NCBI GenBank assembly: GCA_003141795.1
Contig: PLNO01000115.1
Location: forward strand, 694 to 15,322
Length of the DNA: 14,629 nucleotides
Direction: 5' to 3'
Source of the DNA: Spirochaetaceae bacterium
Lineage (GTDB): Bacteria; Spirochaetota; Spirochaetia; SZUA-6; Fen-1364
In this document: in pieces, positions 13,467 to 14,629 of the stretch
Layout of the letters: every line of letters begins with the position of its first letter
Numbering within the stretch: position 1 is the first letter of the stretch
Notes under the pieces: model-generated
The model's input: only the letters and a program-made list of their open reading frames with translations
Databases searched by the model: none
Told to the model about the DNA's origin: nothing
Program-made: the position numbers and the translations under genes

Positions 13467-14629
13467 CAGTCCGCCCTCCCCGCGGCGTCGACAAGACCGC
13501 TGGACAGCGACATGACTTTCTCCTCGGTTGCCTCGGCAGCGGACAGCTCGCCGACGATACGCCCCTCGTAGATGATCGCAATGCGGTCGGAAAGCCCCAT
13601 GAGCTCGAGCATGTCGCTCGTCACGAGGATCACCGCAGCGCCGCGGGCGCTCAGGTCCCGCAGGAGCTGGTAGATCTGCATCTTCGTCTGGACGTCGATC
13701 CCCCGTGTCGGCTCGTCCAGCAGCAGGAGCCGCGGTTCCGTCTCCAGCCATTTGGCCATGATGATCTTCTGCTGATTTCCCCCGGAGAGCTCCCGCGCGT
13801 TCTGGCCGGACGAGGAGACGCGGATGGACAGCTCTTCCATATGTCGCTGCACGATGCTTTTCTCGAGGGAGGAGCGGATGAAGAAACGCGGGGAAATCTT
13901 GTCCAGCGCGGTCAGCACCATGTTGGAAGCCACTGACTGGCTCAGGATCACGCCCTCGGTCTTGCGATCGTCGGAGATGAACGCCATGCCCGCCCGAATC
14001 GCTTCGCGCGGGGAACGAAACGCCCCCTCCTTGCCGAGGAAACGCACCTGTCCCCGCTCCATCTGCTCGATGCCGAAGAGGGCGCGGATCAGCTCTCTCT
14101 GCCCCTGCCCTTCGAGGCCCCCGATTCCGAGGATCTCCCCCGCACTGACGCTGAGGCTCACGTCCTCGAAGGATCCGTGGATCGTCACGTGGTCCAGCGC
14201 GATCACCGGGTCCCCTCTCGGTGCCCCTCCCTTCGGGGGGAAGATCTGCGCGAGCTCCCGGCCCACCATCATGGAGACAAGGCCGTCATGATCGGCCTCG
14301 CTGCGCGGTAGTGTCCGCACGAGGCCGCCGTCCTTCATCACCATCACCCTGTCGGAGAGCGCGAGGATCTCCTCCAGGCGATGCGAGATGAAGATGACGG
14401 CCATGCCCCCGGCACGCAGGTCTCTGATGACGTTCAGGAGCGCCGTCGTCTCCACTCGGGAAAGGCTCGATGTCGGTTCGTCGAGGATCAGCACCCGTGG
14501 ATTCCCGTCAAGCGCCTTGGCGATCTCGACGAGCTGCTGTTCCGCGGGTGAGAGGTTCGCGACGATCGCGTCCACCGGCACCGTGGGTGAAATCCTCCGC
14601 AGGAGGCCTTCCGCGTTGCGCGCCGACAA
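13466..14629 (-). CDS. Simple-sugar ABC transporter ATP-binding protein with two ATPase domains, RbsA/MglA/YtfR type (5' partial)
   Basis: Energy-coupling subunit of a CUT2 importer; 387 C-terminal residues are visible and the frame runs off the right edge, losing about 110-120 residues including the first Walker A and Q-loop. In visible numbering, domain 1 shows the signature LSPAEQQ (26-32), Walker B ending D50-E51 and the switch histidine H83. Domain 2 starts near 140 and has a degenerate P-loop (171-178, G-x-x-G-x-G-Q-R with no lysine), an intact signature LSGGNQQK (281-288), Walker B with D305-E306, and aspartate instead of the switch histidine (TSDMLEL). Such asymmetry, with domain 2 poorly catalytic, is normal in this subfamily, so it is not a defect. 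The TGA overlaps the next permease start by one base. The substrate-binding protein gene should lie to the right of the window. Confidence 0.94.
   Translation of the reverse strand: MSARNAEGLLRRISPTVPVDAIVANLSPAEQQLVEIAKALDGNPRVLILDEPTSSLSRVETTALLNVIRDLRAGGMAVIFISHRLEEILALSDRVMVMKDGGLVRTLPRSEADHDGLVSMMVGRELAQIFPPKGGAPRGDPVIALDHVTIHGSFEDVSLSVSAGEILGIGGLEGQGQRELIRALFGIEQMERGQVRFLGKEGAFRSPREAIRAGMAFISDDRKTEGVILSQSVASNMVLTALDKISPRFFIRSSLEKSIVQRHMEELSIRVSSSGQNARELSGGNQQKIIMAKWLETEPRLLLLDEPTRGIDVQTKMQIYQLLRDLSARGAAVILVTSDMLELMGLSDRIAIIYEGRIVGELSAAEATEEKVMSLSSGLVDAAGRAD

Noticed and set aside
13466..14629. Missing Walker A lysine and switch histidine in the second ATPase domain as signs of a broken gene
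   Set aside because: Degenerate second domains are normal in RbsA/MglA-type proteins; the signature and Walker B are intact and the frame is open.
1..14629. CRISPR arrays, tRNA/rRNA genes, insertion sequences, phage or defence genes
   Set aside because: I read both strands for regular repeats, tRNA-like cloverleafs, transposase or integrase motifs and found none. Base composition is even apart from short AT-rich promoter patches.

Overview
The window is GC-rich (about 60% or more by eye) and densely coded with bacterial genes, mostly carbohydrate uptake and its regulation plus a small peroxide-defence cluster. The organism is inferred, not proven. The soluble substrate-binding protein has a Sec signal peptide without a lipobox cysteine, which fits a diderm. 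The many sugar ABC transporters, the GH127 glycosidase, the AraC regulator style and the PerR-katA pair would suit a GC-rich member of the Spirochaetota. No rRNA, tRNA, CRISPR array, insertion sequence or integrase was seen.

Layout from left to right. (1) 2-670 (+) is the 3' part of a single-domain CUT2-type sugar ABC ATPase whose partners lie outside the window. (2) 681-821 (-) is a 5'-truncated remnant of a VOC/glyoxalase-family gene with a recognisable C-terminus. (3) 851-1462 (+) encodes a small NAD(P)H-binding protein behind a strong ribosome binding site and a 17-nt palindrome. It converges on (4) perR-katA (-, 3480 to 1533), with a GC-rich hairpin between the convergent stops. A 15-nt perfect-arm palindrome sits between perR and katA. 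(5) 8699 to 3545 (-) is an operon for a CUT1 binding protein, two permeases and a cytoplasmic GH127 beta-L-arabinofuranosidase; an intercistronic stem-loop follows the binding protein gene. (6) Divergent from it, 8837-10536 (+), are two tandem, related AraC-family regulators joined by an ATGA overlap. (7) 11496 to 10540 (-) is an aldo/keto reductase, convergent with the second regulator and only 3 nt away. (8) 14629 to 11582 (-) is a CUT2 operon: a two-domain ATPase (5' part outside the window) and two consecutive permeases, all overlapping.

How the genes may work together (inference): the CUT1 system imports a small arabinofuranosyl oligosaccharide, GH127 removes beta-L-arabinofuranose inside the cell, and one or both AraC proteins control the divergent operon. 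No CUT1 ATPase is present, so a shared MsmK/UgpC-type ATPase elsewhere is expected. The ATPase-permease-permease order of the right-hand CUT2 operon is that of E. coli ytfR-ytfT-yjfF (a furanose importer), so it could carry the released pentose or a related sugar, but its binding protein is outside the window. The left half (PerR, catalase, NAD(P)H-binding protein) looks like a redox-stress island. The most noteworthy non-obvious items are the VOC gene remnant, the two candidate redox operators and the tandem AraC pair.
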